Positions 10,730 through 20,369 of a DNA stretch of 64,000 nucleotides are shown here, one piece after another. Origin of the DNA: Adineta ricciae (Eukaryota; Rotifera; Eurotatoria; Adinetida; Adinetidae); assembly GCA_905250025.1 (NCBI GenBank), contig CAJNOJ010000066.1, positions 62,001-126,000 of the forward strand, in the 5' to 3' direction. The notes beneath the pieces were generated by a model. That model saw only the letters and a list, made by a program, of their open reading frames with translations. It was not told the origin of the DNA and ran no database searches. Numbering within the stretch: position 1 is the first letter of the stretch; each line of letters begins with the position of its first letter. Both the position numbers and the translations under genes were made by a program.

Positions 10730-11181
10730 TCAATGAATATCTCTTTGATAATAGCAGAAAAATTTTGATGGTTATTCTGATAATTTGACTGATGGCTTTT
10801 ATGAAAGAGAAAACACAAAGAACATTGTATGGAGAAAAAGGGTGGCATTTTGATAGGTGCATTCAGATATGACCATTGATTTATGAAAAAAATTAAACGA
10901 AAAGCAAATATTCAAAATAGATAAAATAAATCAATGCTAAAAATCATAATTTCCAAGAATATCAACGGTCAGTATGTGACATCTATCGAAGCATTTCTTC
11001 GCTCGTTCTGAATTTCGATATGTGAAACTGTTTTAGAAGCTTATCAGACGCTGACGTTTTGTTTAATCAGTGAAAAAATTATTCGTATGAACGGACAATC
11101 AAACGAATGTGAGTAACAATAGCACGACATGACAAAAAGTGAAAAGACAAGCACACAAAGTCAGTTGAACATGTTAACAAA
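10730..11181. other. Intergenic between PFDN3 and the lamin-like gene
   Basis: About 450 nt of AT-rich sequence holding the end of PFDN3 and the 5' region of the lamin-like gene. No strong acceptor lies directly before the lamin-like ATG, unlike its operon-like neighbours, so it may have its own promoter here. Confidence 0.4.
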
Positions 11182-11958
11182 TCATTTCTTATTCTGCTGC
11201 TGTTGTTTTTGTTTAACAGCCCAATTATGTAAACGAGCCATGTTTACTTCTGTCGTAGTTATTTGATCTCTAGCGATTGGAAAGACGCAGTAATCAATTG
11301 ATAGGCTCATCTGTTCTCTTACCTTAAAAAGTCAAGATCTTCATCAACTTTCTGAAGAGTACTTTGTGCCGCCTTTTGATTTCCTCGTAATAGTTCATCA
11401 GCTTCTTCAAGAGGATACTCCAGCATAACATTAGCACCTAACCATAAGCAAACCTAAACATTCCGAGAAACACAATATATACGAGAACATGACCACGAAT
11501 AAAGTTTTACTTTGTCTGTTGGTGGAATTGTTGCTTTTCCGTATAAATTATGAGCAAGAAGGAAGTTTGTGTCCATATTTGTGTCTTTCTCTCGATAATT
11601 ACGAAGTTGCTCAATCATATCTACATCAATGATTTGAAGAAACAAATTTACACGAAAGCAAAACGAAATAAATCTTACCTAAACATATTTGAATGTCCGG
11701 CAGTTTACTACGTAAGCGCTTTTTCTTTTGTAATAAATTCATTTCCATAAATCGATATTTGCTATTCAAATCATCCAGTCTAAGAGCAAAATAATCAAAA
11801 TACATAAAAGAATCGCCGAGCACATCTCCATACCGTCGAATCACAGTGTCAGCAGAATCATTCTCAGGCTGTTGCATGAAACTATCAACATCTTCGACAA
11901 ACACTGCGTTCGGAATACCTAAATGTTCGCGATCACCTCCGCTAGTTATCGATGTCAT
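11182..11958 (-). CDS. PFDN3: Prefoldin subunit 3 (VBP1)
   Basis: This is an alpha-type subunit of the hexameric prefoldin chaperone, which hands nascent actin and tubulin to CCT. Exons (minus) 11958-11834, 11779-11679, 11620-11511, 11453-11323 and 11269-11182 give 184 residues. Family blocks are HLGIPNAVFVEDVDSF, ADTVIRRLDDLNSKYRFMEM, FLLAHNLYGKATIPPTDKV, WLGANVMLEYPLEEA and DQITTTEVNMARLHNWAVK. Two coiled-coil helices flank a beta segment as expected. Intron 1 (11780-11833, 54 nt) is stop-free and a multiple of three, so unspliced RNA would add 18 residues without a frameshift. The ATG is immediately preceded by TTTTTAG, and the ACBD5 stop is only 128 nt upstream. Confidence 0.93.
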
Positions 11959-11960
11959 CT
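11959..11960 (-). other. Acceptor-like AG abutting the PFDN3 start codon
   Basis: ATATTTTTAG is followed directly by the ATG at 11958, with no cis exon needed upstream. This is a candidate trans-splice acceptor for a downstream operon gene. Confidence 0.5.
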
Positions 11961-12086
11961 AAAAATATCGGGTAGACAAAAACACTGTTTTGAACAATCC
12001 GCTTATTGCAAATGCATTTCGTTTTTATGTAGAAAAATAAATATTAAAATCACATACAGGAATAAATGGAACTGCACATTAGATGT

Positions 12087-13492
12087 TTATAGATGCTGAC
12101 GGCGAAAACTAGAATTAGAATAGAAGATGAAGGAATGAAGTCAATAAGAAAAGATACATACCGAATAATGATCTTCGCACGAAAGAACAGACGAATCAGA
12201 ACAAAAGCAATAAATGGCCAGAGTAATATAAATGCAGTAGCACTACGACGAAAATTGGCTGATGGTAACCACCAGGATGAAGACTATCAAGAAAAGTATT
12301 GCAAATAAATTGGAAACAACAAATGACTTACATCTGTCTGTGCAGTTTTGATTAATTCTCTCTAAAAAGTTGAAATTAGTAAAATATCATTTTGGTTATG
12401 TGTTCGTCTTCACCTGTTGAAGTAGACATGTTACTGTTTCTAATCGATTGAGCCGTTCTAATATGTTATGAATATCCCGTTGTAGTTTAGTCAGTGCTGC
12501 TAGTATCGCACGTTGAGTTTCTTTACTATGATCATTGGGTGAAACGTAACGAATTGATGATGCATTCGAACGATTATTTCTCCCACCAGGATTATCTTGA
12601 CGGACAGGAACAACTGTTGTAACCGTTGATCGTTGCTGTAAAAAGATGCAGTCCGTTTTCAATGAGATCCTTTTTTCGCCTGAATACTTACTAAGTTAGA
12701 ATCACCGGGTACAATTTCATTGTGTGGAGGTATAAGAAGTTCGGAGGCATCGTCATAATAATCATCATCCATATCTGTAAAATACATTATGAATGAATAG
12801 TTCGAAAGTAAATTGAATTACCTGAAAGCAATCTTGACGACGAAGAGGAAGATGATTCTGTAGTTGATGAATGATTGGAACCGCTCTGGGAGGATGGATT
12901 CGTTTCTGTTAAATAGTTCATACAGGATTTTCTGTTAATGCTATTGAGAGATCGTTCTATACCTTTTACTGTTGCTGTTGGTTCCGAGCCGCTTATAGCA
13001 ATTGTCGGTAAAAATCCCATTGATCGCGAAAATTCCAGAACTTCATTCGTTTGTGGCAACGTTTCGATAATCTGAGAAACAGATGCAAAACCTCGATTTA
13101 CGCGTGATCTCTAGTCTACTTTTCGAATTTCATCAATATATGCTAACATTGCCTGTTCCTTTGTCATTGTTCGACATCTATCCCATGCTTCCCTAAATAA
13201 ATTTTCCAATTCATCTATGACATAGAAGTTTTTCTTCCTACCATTTCGCTCGACTGACATAGTTAAAAACAGATGGTCGTGCTTCTTTGCAAGGTCCTAG
13301 CAGCGCTTGTTTATATAGACCATAGAAAATTAATTTCGTTAAGTTCGATGGCTGAATTATCCCTACAAACAGTCAAAAAGAAAAAAATTAGTTGGAGTAA
13401 CATTGCCATCATTTTTAACCATCTGCTGGAAGATTTTGAATAGTTGTAACAGCTCGATTGAATCGCTCTTCCAAATCCTTCGATGATGCCAT
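12087..13492 (-). CDS. ACBD5: Acyl-CoA-binding domain protein 5-like, tail-anchored peroxisomal tether
   Basis: ACBD4/5 proteins bind long-chain acyl-CoA, sit in the peroxisomal membrane by a tail anchor and bind ER VAP proteins through an FFAT motif. The N-terminal ACB domain reads LEERFNRAVTTIQNLPADG, QPSNLTKLIFYGLYKQALLG (Tyr and Lys of the ligand site) and WEAWDRCRTMTKEQAMLAYI. A Ser-rich linker precedes an acidic stretch DMDDDYYDDASELL, a good FFAT-like match (Y-x-D-A-x-E core). Next come the family coiled coil (AILAALTKLQRDIHNILERL) and a tail anchor (ATAFILLWPFIAFVLIRLFF) with a basic end (RFRRQHL). About ten small exons; the intron near 13204-13258 and the last one use ordinary GT..AG sites. 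The gene sits between CSTPP1 and PFDN3 on the same strand. Confidence 0.9.
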
Positions 13493-13522
13493 TAGACTTC
13501 AGCTCAATCCACACAAATCTAT

Positions 13523-13524
13523 CT
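13523..13524 (-). other. Acceptor-like AG upstream of the ACBD5 start
   Basis: TTTATTTTTAG lies 30 nt before the ATG at 13492 and ~75 nt after the CSTPP1 stop. No donor is evident in such a short gap, so trans-splicing is the simplest reading. Confidence 0.45.
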
Positions 13525-13598
13525 AAAAATAAATTGTAAACAACAAACAATTGAAGAATTCATCGTTTTAAACAAAAAATACTCTAAAAGATGTCTAG

Positions 13599-14687
13599 CT
13601 ATGTGTCTGTATCTGATGAAACCGATTCCACATCAGTGTCTGTGTCATTTCTCTCTTGTTTAGCAGTATTTGTTGTTGAATGCGATGCTTTTGCTGAATT
13701 AGATGACGCTATAAATGATGTTGCTGAATCGGCACGTCGACTAGCATTGCTTGAAATAATTCCAGATGCCGCTGAGCCATGTCGAATCGGTCTTTCACGA
13801 ACAAGTCCCTGTTGTTTAGGTAATGGCGGTAACAAATGTGTTGTCGAAGAGGGAATGGACGTGAGAGTTAGTTTTGGTTCGTTCTGAATGGGAAATACTG
13901 GTTCAATAGTGAGTCGTTGCGATTGATTTGGACGCGCTGGTTTAATAATAATAGGCTCTTTGCCAATGAATCGAGTTAAGTCTACACTTTTGGCTAATTG
14001 TACTAAGAATTTTTGATGACTAACTGGTTTTTGTTCTTCCAATAGAACTAACACTTCATCTAGAATGTGTATCGGTGGACACGAGCAAGTTCGTGTTTTG
14101 ATTAGTTTCTGAAACCCTTCAGACAATAACTGGCGTTGATCGTGATTTTCTTGTGGTACACTTGTTTCAGCTGTGGGCACATGACATGTTAAATGATGTG
14201 TTAATGAACGAAATAGTTGTTGAGATTCATAAATGAATTCGCTATAGATAAATGTTAGTTGGAAAGCACGTAAAAACGCCATATAATCCGCAGATAACGA
14301 CCAGTCTCGATCGCCAAGTAGGCTAGCACTTGATTCCAACAATGAATATGGAAAATCTGGACAAATTGTCAGAATTAATGTATGAAGTTCTTTGAGTGTT
14401 CCCGGAGTGGGAATAGCTGTCTCATATTTTGACCATATATGACTGATTAATGCACAATGATTATAAGGTGTACTATTAACGAATGTATACTCGCGACCTA
14501 CAACATGCAATTCACGTTTGACTTGGGCGAAATAGTCTCTTAGATGCGTATTGATATCGAATTTTACAGGTGTTACCGGCGAAGATCGACGTCGAGCCTC
14601 GAGAAGACCTCGAATACAATCTTCAAAATAGACAGTTAAATGATGTTGTTTCAAATAAGCTTGTTCTTGAGAGAAATTGTCGGCCAT
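13599..14687 (-). CDS. CSTPP1: Centriolar satellite-associated tubulin polyglutamylase complex regulator 1 (C11orf49 family)
   Basis: CSTPP1 is a subunit or regulator of the tubulin polyglutamylase complex at centriolar satellites. The single-exon, 362-residue protein follows the family closely: a start like YLKQHHLTVYFEDCIRGLLE, FVNSTPYNHCALISHIWSKY, TLKELHTLILTICPDFPYSL, AFQLTFIYSEFIYES, and later CSCPPIHILDEVLVLLEEQK with FLVQLAKSVDL. The human protein is somewhat shorter as I recall. The extra length here is a low-complexity Ser/Thr/Ala C-terminus ending in a Ser/Asp/Thr acidic run. It starts head-to-head with the hnRNP gene and is followed after 106 nt by ACBD5. Confidence 0.82.
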   Translation of the reverse strand: MADNFSQEQAYLKQHHLTVYFEDCIRGLLEARRRSSPVTPVKFDINTHLRDYFAQVKRELHVVGREYTFVNSTPYNHCALISHIWSKYETAIPTPGTLKELHTLILTICPDFPYSLLESSASLLGDRDWSLSADYMAFLRAFQLTFIYSEFIYESQQLFRSLTHHLTCHVPTAETSVPQENHDQRQLLSEGFQKLIKTRTCSCPPIHILDEVLVLLEEQKPVSHQKFLVQLAKSVDLTRFIGKEPIIIKPARPNQSQRLTIEPVFPIQNEPKLTLTSIPSSTTHLLPPLPKQQGLVRERPIRHGSAASGIISSNASRRADSATSFIASSNSAKASHSTTNTAKQERNDTDTDVESVSSDTDT

Positions 14688-15012
14688 TCAAAAGGGAATC
14701 GTTTTAAGAAGTTATTCGAACTAAAATTTCAATCTAAGGAGTCGTTATGGACAACAAGACAAATCTATAATCGAATAGAAAAACGACTGGTATAAAATGA
14801 CATCTATCGACGTAGAAAATGCAACAAAAACAGAACGATTTCACTGGAGGTTCAGATTCATCTTCAATGGTCGGCATAATGGCTATTTATCCGTCAATGT
14901 CACCCTCGTAGACATCGATGTGTTTATTATATCATTGATAGAGCGGAGCGTAGATAGACGGTTTACATAATCTACTTTAGATAGTTCGTTTTTGTTTTGT
15001 TGCTTTAATTTC
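14688..15012. promoter_or_regulatory. Shared upstream region of CSTPP1 and the hnRNP gene
   Basis: These 325 bp lie between divergent start codons and must hold both promoters or 5' UTRs. A pyrimidine- and T-rich stretch (TTTTTGTTTTG) precedes the plus-strand ATG. No specific site was recognised. Confidence 0.4.
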
Positions 15013-16764
15013 ATGAAAATGGTTTACCAAGGATATGGTAGCACAACAAATCCAAACTTGTCGTCAAGCGATCAAAATCGAAAGATATTTCTTGGTGGTT
15101 TAAATTACCAGTAGGAATTCATTATAGAATGAAGATAAACTAGAAAGTGATTTGATTTCTTTTCTTTTTTACAGTACAACAGATGAAACATTACGAACAT
15201 TTTGTTCGCGATTTGGGAAAATGACCGATTGTCTCGTGATGAGAAACGCCGAAGGCAAATCTCGTGGCTTTGGTTTTGTCACTTATGAAGGTAAAATTAA
15301 CATTTTGATAACGATTCGGAAAGAGACTATTCATGCGATTTAGATACATCATCTGTCGAAGAATTCATGCGTTCAAGACCACATACCATCGATAGTCGAC
15401 AGATCGATCCAAAACGAGCCAGTAAGAGAGTGTGATATTATGATTGAATCAAATAATACTTTGTCTCTTCTAGTGCCACGAGAAGAGCAGAATAGTACTG
15501 AGGCTCATCTGACTGTTAAAAAATTGTTCGTCGCTGGCCTACGCGAAGGTATTACTGAAGAAAGTCTGCAACAATACTTTTCACGTTTCGGTAATGTCAT
15601 GGAAGTTCTCGTGATGAAAGATCGTGATGGTTAGTACCGTTCTACATTGATATAAAACAATCATCTTTCTCGTTGGTTATGATAGGAAAACCTCGTGGTT
15701 TTGCATTTGTTACATTTGATGATTACGATGCTGTCGACAAAGCTGTGCTCGAAAAACCCCATATAATCAATGGACGAAACTTAGACGTGAAAAAAGCTGT
15801 GCCAAAAGAGAAAATGCAAGAAGAATCTGGTAGCAATCCTAGTGGCAACCTTGGCGGTGGTAATGGTGGACCAGGCATGGCACCGTTCAATCGAAACAAT
15901 TCTTCAAACTATTCCGGACCGAAAACAGGCCCTCCTGCATCCAATCAACCGCGAAACAATTTCGGTTCAATGAGGGACAATTTCAATAATGGAAATAACA
16001 ATTGGGATAATCAAGGTGCCATGCCACGAATGAATACTCAAAATCCAAATTATAATCAACCGCCAACAGGACCCTACGGCCAGCAAGGCGGTTACAATTC
16101 CAATACATCTGGATTTAGTCCTTCTATGACATCGACCAGTGGCTATCCCCAACCATTCAGTCAAATGGGACAAAGTCAACCACCCCCACCTCCTCCATCT
16201 CAGCAATCGTCTATGATGAGCTATGATATGTATAACAACAGTTCCAGTATGCCATTCAACATGAATCCGAACCAAACATCAGCATCGAATTACATGCAAC
16301 CTAATTCGTCATCCTACGGATCGAATACACAACAAAGCTTCGGCAATAACCCAAATAGTTTCGGCAATATGAACAGTCCGTTCAATTTGCCTCCTCCTCC
16401 ACCACCACCATCGTCGGGAGGAAATGCTGGTTATAGTAATGTTCCATCAGCGCCAACGCCATTCGACAATTCCAACTCGTACGGTATTACTTCGCAAAAT
16501 TATGGTAGTGGAAACTACGGTGGTATGCCTCAACAACAGTCGCGTGGCGGAGGTCCCATGCGCGGTGGAAGAGGGTTAGTATAGAATATATTCAGGATGA
16601 TCATCGTCTTCTTTGTTTTATCTATAAGTGGCGGCAACGGTGGCAATTATGGCGGCCCTCCGAGTGGCGACAGTAGTTATGGCAATCGTCCAGCTCCTTA
16701 TCCGTCACGGGGTGGACGTGGTAGCGGTCGAGGAGGTGGTCGCGGCCGTGGACGTGGTCAATAA
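15013..16764 (+). CDS. hnRNP A/B-type protein with two RRMs and Gly/Asn/Pro-rich RGG tail
   Basis: Exons 15013-15110, 15175-15290, 15344-15421, 15474-15629, 15686-16574 and 16629-16764 give 490 residues. RRM1 has [17 protein letters not shown] (RNP2) and [12 protein letters not shown] (RNP1). The linker has the family's [18 protein letters not shown]2 has [16 protein letters not shown] and [17 protein letters not shown]. The long tail is rich in Asn, Gly, Pro, Gln and Ser with two polyproline runs, and closes with an RGG/GRGRGQ arginine-glycine box, typical of proteins that bind nuclear RNA and phase-separate. Which hnRNP (A1, A2/B1, DAZAP1-like, squid-like) is the true orthologue cannot be settled by eye. 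Three ATGs in frame (15013, 15019) leave the exact start open. Confidence 0.9.
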
Positions 16765-18572
16765 AAACAAAGTACAAGAGTGGTATGTGTTTGAGGAGAA
16801 AAATTTGGAAAAAATAATCAAATAAAAATGACATCCATATTGGACGTGTGTAAAGCATTTTTCTTTCGATATCTTTTTGTTGTAGTTTTCGATTTCACTT
16901 ACCCTTCTATCTTTTGTCGTCATTGCTTTATCAACCAAACTCATCATATACTCGAGAAACTAAAAGTCACGAGAGACAATTTCTTCTTCTCAGAATTAGT
17001 TAGAAAACAAGAATACAGCTATACATCATTTAGATATATGCATACATACATACATTATTTTGCATTTTAATAATTTCTTTACAACATCTGTTAGAGTTAA
17101 AATACCTTCTACTCTAGAATGAATCGACGAAGAACAAGATGAATAAGAAAAGTCTCATAATGTGTACTGTTTTTTTTTGTTTTCTTTTGTTCTTGTCGTT
17201 TTTCACATCAGTTGTATAAGTCACCGTGTGTTTGTTTCTTTTGTGCCTGTTACTCTTAAATACATGTGCGAAATTCATATATATATACATATATCGACTC
17301 TTCCACGACAGCTTAAGTCTATTAGTATATATGTCCTAAGATCTAGCTCTCACTTTCGATTAGAATGTAGATTACTTTTACTCTTCGATAAGTGGGTAGA
17401 TGAAGCGATATGTCAAATATAAACTTCTCTTTATTATACTTCATGTTTAATACATATACATCATAGGCTTGTAGATGGTTAAATGCAGAAACAAGATGCA
17501 GATTGATGATGTTTCCCCATAAATGACTTTTGTTTGAACTTATTTGATTTATGTACTTATCAACATTATTTAGCATGAGTTTATGTGAATATTTATATTG
17601 TTCACAGTGAAAGAAACGAATACTTACCATTGATTTCCTTCTATCGAAGAGAAATTCTGGTCATCAAGTCTATCGAATAGTTAAGTGTATACAATTCGCT
17701 TAGGCGATTCAGCATCAGTATACGTCGATTTTCAAACATATGTCGCCCGGTAAAGTGTTATTTATTCAGGATAAGAATAACAAAGTTATAATCGGTATGT
17801 ATATTCAATATTGTCTCTTTTATCTTATCTAAATATAGCTTCTCTATATCAGAACAGATTATCAAGATTTAGTATATTTTATTCAATGATTGATCTAGAA
17901 TGGCAATACATACGCATATATGTGTATAAACATACGTAGAACATGGTTTGGCATTAGTCTTTTCTAGTCAGATTTGTAAAAAGGAAAACAGTTGTGGATA
18001 GAAGTAAGCTGAATAATCATAACCAGAATAAAAAACCAAGGCATGTTTTCATATTAATGATAAGCAAAGCAGATTTAAAATGTCGACATTCGAAAGATAT
18101 TATCTTCTAAGTGATATTTAACAATAATTTAGAAGTAAATTACGGGAGGATAGACATGTTTAGTTGGGAACATTTGATAATCGATGGCTTTGTTTTTCTT
18201 TAGGTTTGTAAAATCTCTTTCTGATTTGTCAAACAAATCTGAAAAGAATATTGACAATCAAGTTTAATTACAGATACAAAACCTGATATTAACCAGTGAA
18301 GAATTTCATTTTCGTCATATAATTTTCCCTTTTCACTTTCTTGTGTCTTGGATTGCAACAGTGAATTCTATGAATACTTGTGATGATTATTGTTTTTTGT
18401 TAAATAAATCGGTAATACTAATGTTCAGTCAATCGTTGCTTTGAATTCCTTCGACTATGGAAATCTTGTTGTCAGCGAAACTTCTTATTGCTTTCTTGCA
18501 AGACGAAACTAATTGAACAACTGATATTTTTGTTTCCAGATAAACAAATTGTTGATTATCTTCATTAGAAAT
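16765..18572. other. Intergenic plus hnRNP 3' UTR
   Basis: About 1.8 kb. AATAAA-type signals near 16820 fit the hnRNP 3' end. The rest is AT-rich with T-runs and short ATATAC repeats. A pyrimidine-rich acceptor (TTTTGTTTCCAG) ends at ~18539, just before the next gene's 5' UTR. No gene was recognised. Confidence 0.5.
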
Positions 18573-19833
18573 ATGAGAGTTGCTCCGAGTGATGTACGTC
18601 AATGTGCGTTAATTCGCGGAACGCGATCATCCACAACGAAAGAAATGGTTTGCGCATATTGTGAAAAGTATGGGCCAATTAGTTACGCACAGCTATCGAC
18701 TAATCCGCAAGGTGCTATTCGTGGATATAATATTGTCTATAAACAAGAACAATCAGTCAATCGCTTTATGGATGATCGTCCTCATCAGATCGATGGGCAA
18801 TCAGGTAGATAATCGAACGTTTTGGTTTCGAATCAATCAATGAGACTTTTTTCTTAAGTGAAAGTTAGACGCTGCATCCATTCCGACGAAGAATGGAGAT
18901 TAACAAATAAAGTCATCATTACAACATCGGATAGTTCGCATGATAAACAGATATTTCACGAAGAAACTCTTCGGTAAATATTGCGTTTCAAGGAACGATT
19001 TTCGCATAGTCTATTTTTCTATAGGGATTATTTCTCCAGATATGGAACAGTTCGTGTATGTCAGATAGATACTTACCATGGTCGTCCGTGTGCTTACTTG
19101 CATTTCGGTAAGTTTCAATTTTCATTATGCATTCTGAAGCCAGTCATTTTGCTTTCTCTAGCTAATTTCGATCGAGTTGATCAACTGATTAATGATAAAC
19201 CTCATAGTATCCATAAAATTCTTCTTAACGTCCGAAAGTATATACATGACGATAAGGCTGATGTGAAACTAACGAAAAAACGGCGCGAACCTTCTCCAGC
19301 AAATAGCAAAGAACGTTACACTAAACAGCGACGCTCGTCAACAAGCAAATCATCCTCGGATATCTGTACTACACAAACATCTGCGAAAAACAAAGAAATC
19401 AGCCGTCTGAAAATTGCAAATGAGGTACTAATGCAAGAAGTTCAATCCCTTATAAGTCCATCAGTCGATCCACCAACGGTCGACAATGAAATTTTGCATT
19501 TAAAAACCGAATACCAACGTTTATCAACTCAACTAAGTCAATTACGAGATACTCAACAAGCTGAACTTCTCAATAAGCTTTACTCCGATGTGAGCAAATT
19601 ATTTCAACAAATTAAAGACATGCGACAAGAGACCAAAACTTTCGATGATGAACTATTCGAGAAATACACTATCGAATACATTCTTTCATTGACTGAGCAA
19701 GATGTTAAGCAAAGACGTGAACAATTGGAAAAAGAAAATCAATTACTTTTGCTGATTAAACAGGTAAACAATGACAAAGAGTATTTATAGATTAACATGT
19801 CTTGTATTCGCTTAGAATTTACTCAACAAATAA
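18573..19833 (+). CDS. Two-RRM, coiled-coil protein of unknown function
   Basis: Exons 18573-18804, 18859-18973, 19025-19107, 19162-19763 and an 18-nt last exon 19816-19833 (NLLNK) give 349 residues in consistent phase. RRM1 (~1-77) has CALIRGTRSSTTKEMVCAYC and a degenerate RNP1 (AIRGYNIVYK). RRM2 (~86-165) has ETLRDYFSRYGTVRVCQID and RPCAYLHFANFDRVD. Both end in the hnRNP A/B-like pattern of a His-Ile pair followed by a V-x-V-R strand. A basic, Ser-rich NLS-like stretch (KLTKKRREPSPANSKERYTK) is followed by a long coiled coil to the C-terminus. I do not recognise this architecture as a named family. It may be a divergent hnRNP that dimerises through the coil. It is the neighbour of a true hnRNP gene on the same strand. 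Confidence 0.75.
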
Positions 19834-20369
19834 GTCTCAGAACTACGATAATGAGCAAGTCATATAATTTTAGTAAAAATCTTCTTTGTACTGAAAAGAT
19901 GCTTTCTCTTTTAAAGCTTTTTGTGTCATTTTTTTTGTACATGCAAGTCGGTGCTTTGTTGTTTTCAATTCAGACTAATAAATGTACCTGTCGTTTTTGT
20001 GACGTATTTTCATGGAAAATTTCGACTCTCTACAATGCAGATATCGGCATCTCTAGTGTTCATGACATCTATGTCTATTATTCAAAATGATCGCACATCA
20101 CGCAAGAATATTTCTCGAGATACAGATAATTCGATAAAATCGAATTTTAAAAAACGAAATCTTTTTCTTGGAATCAAATTGAATGAATGTATATCTCAAC
20201 ACAATGCCCACTTTCATTCTCTAGAACACGTGTTCGTCGACTAGATTTCCTCTGATCGTATGTATATACATAAATGCCTCGATTTCTCTTTCTCTTTCTT
20301 TTTCTTAAATTGTGAGCTTCTCCGTCGATGTGTTTAAATCGATAGTCTGTTTTTCTAGAGAAAGCCATC
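19834..20369. other. Intergenic
   Basis: About 540 nt without a supported gene. CTGTTTTTCTAG ends at 20358, 11 nt before the kinesin ATG, and resembles a splice acceptor without a visible upstream exon. Confidence 0.45.

Noticed and set aside
10612..10862. Minus-strand frames upstream of and overlapping the lamin-like start
   Set aside because: They overlap the IF head in other frames and have no recognisable domain.
15967..16275. 102-codon antisense frame under the hnRNP tail
   Set aside because: Produced by the repetitive Gly/Asn/Pro codons on the other strand.
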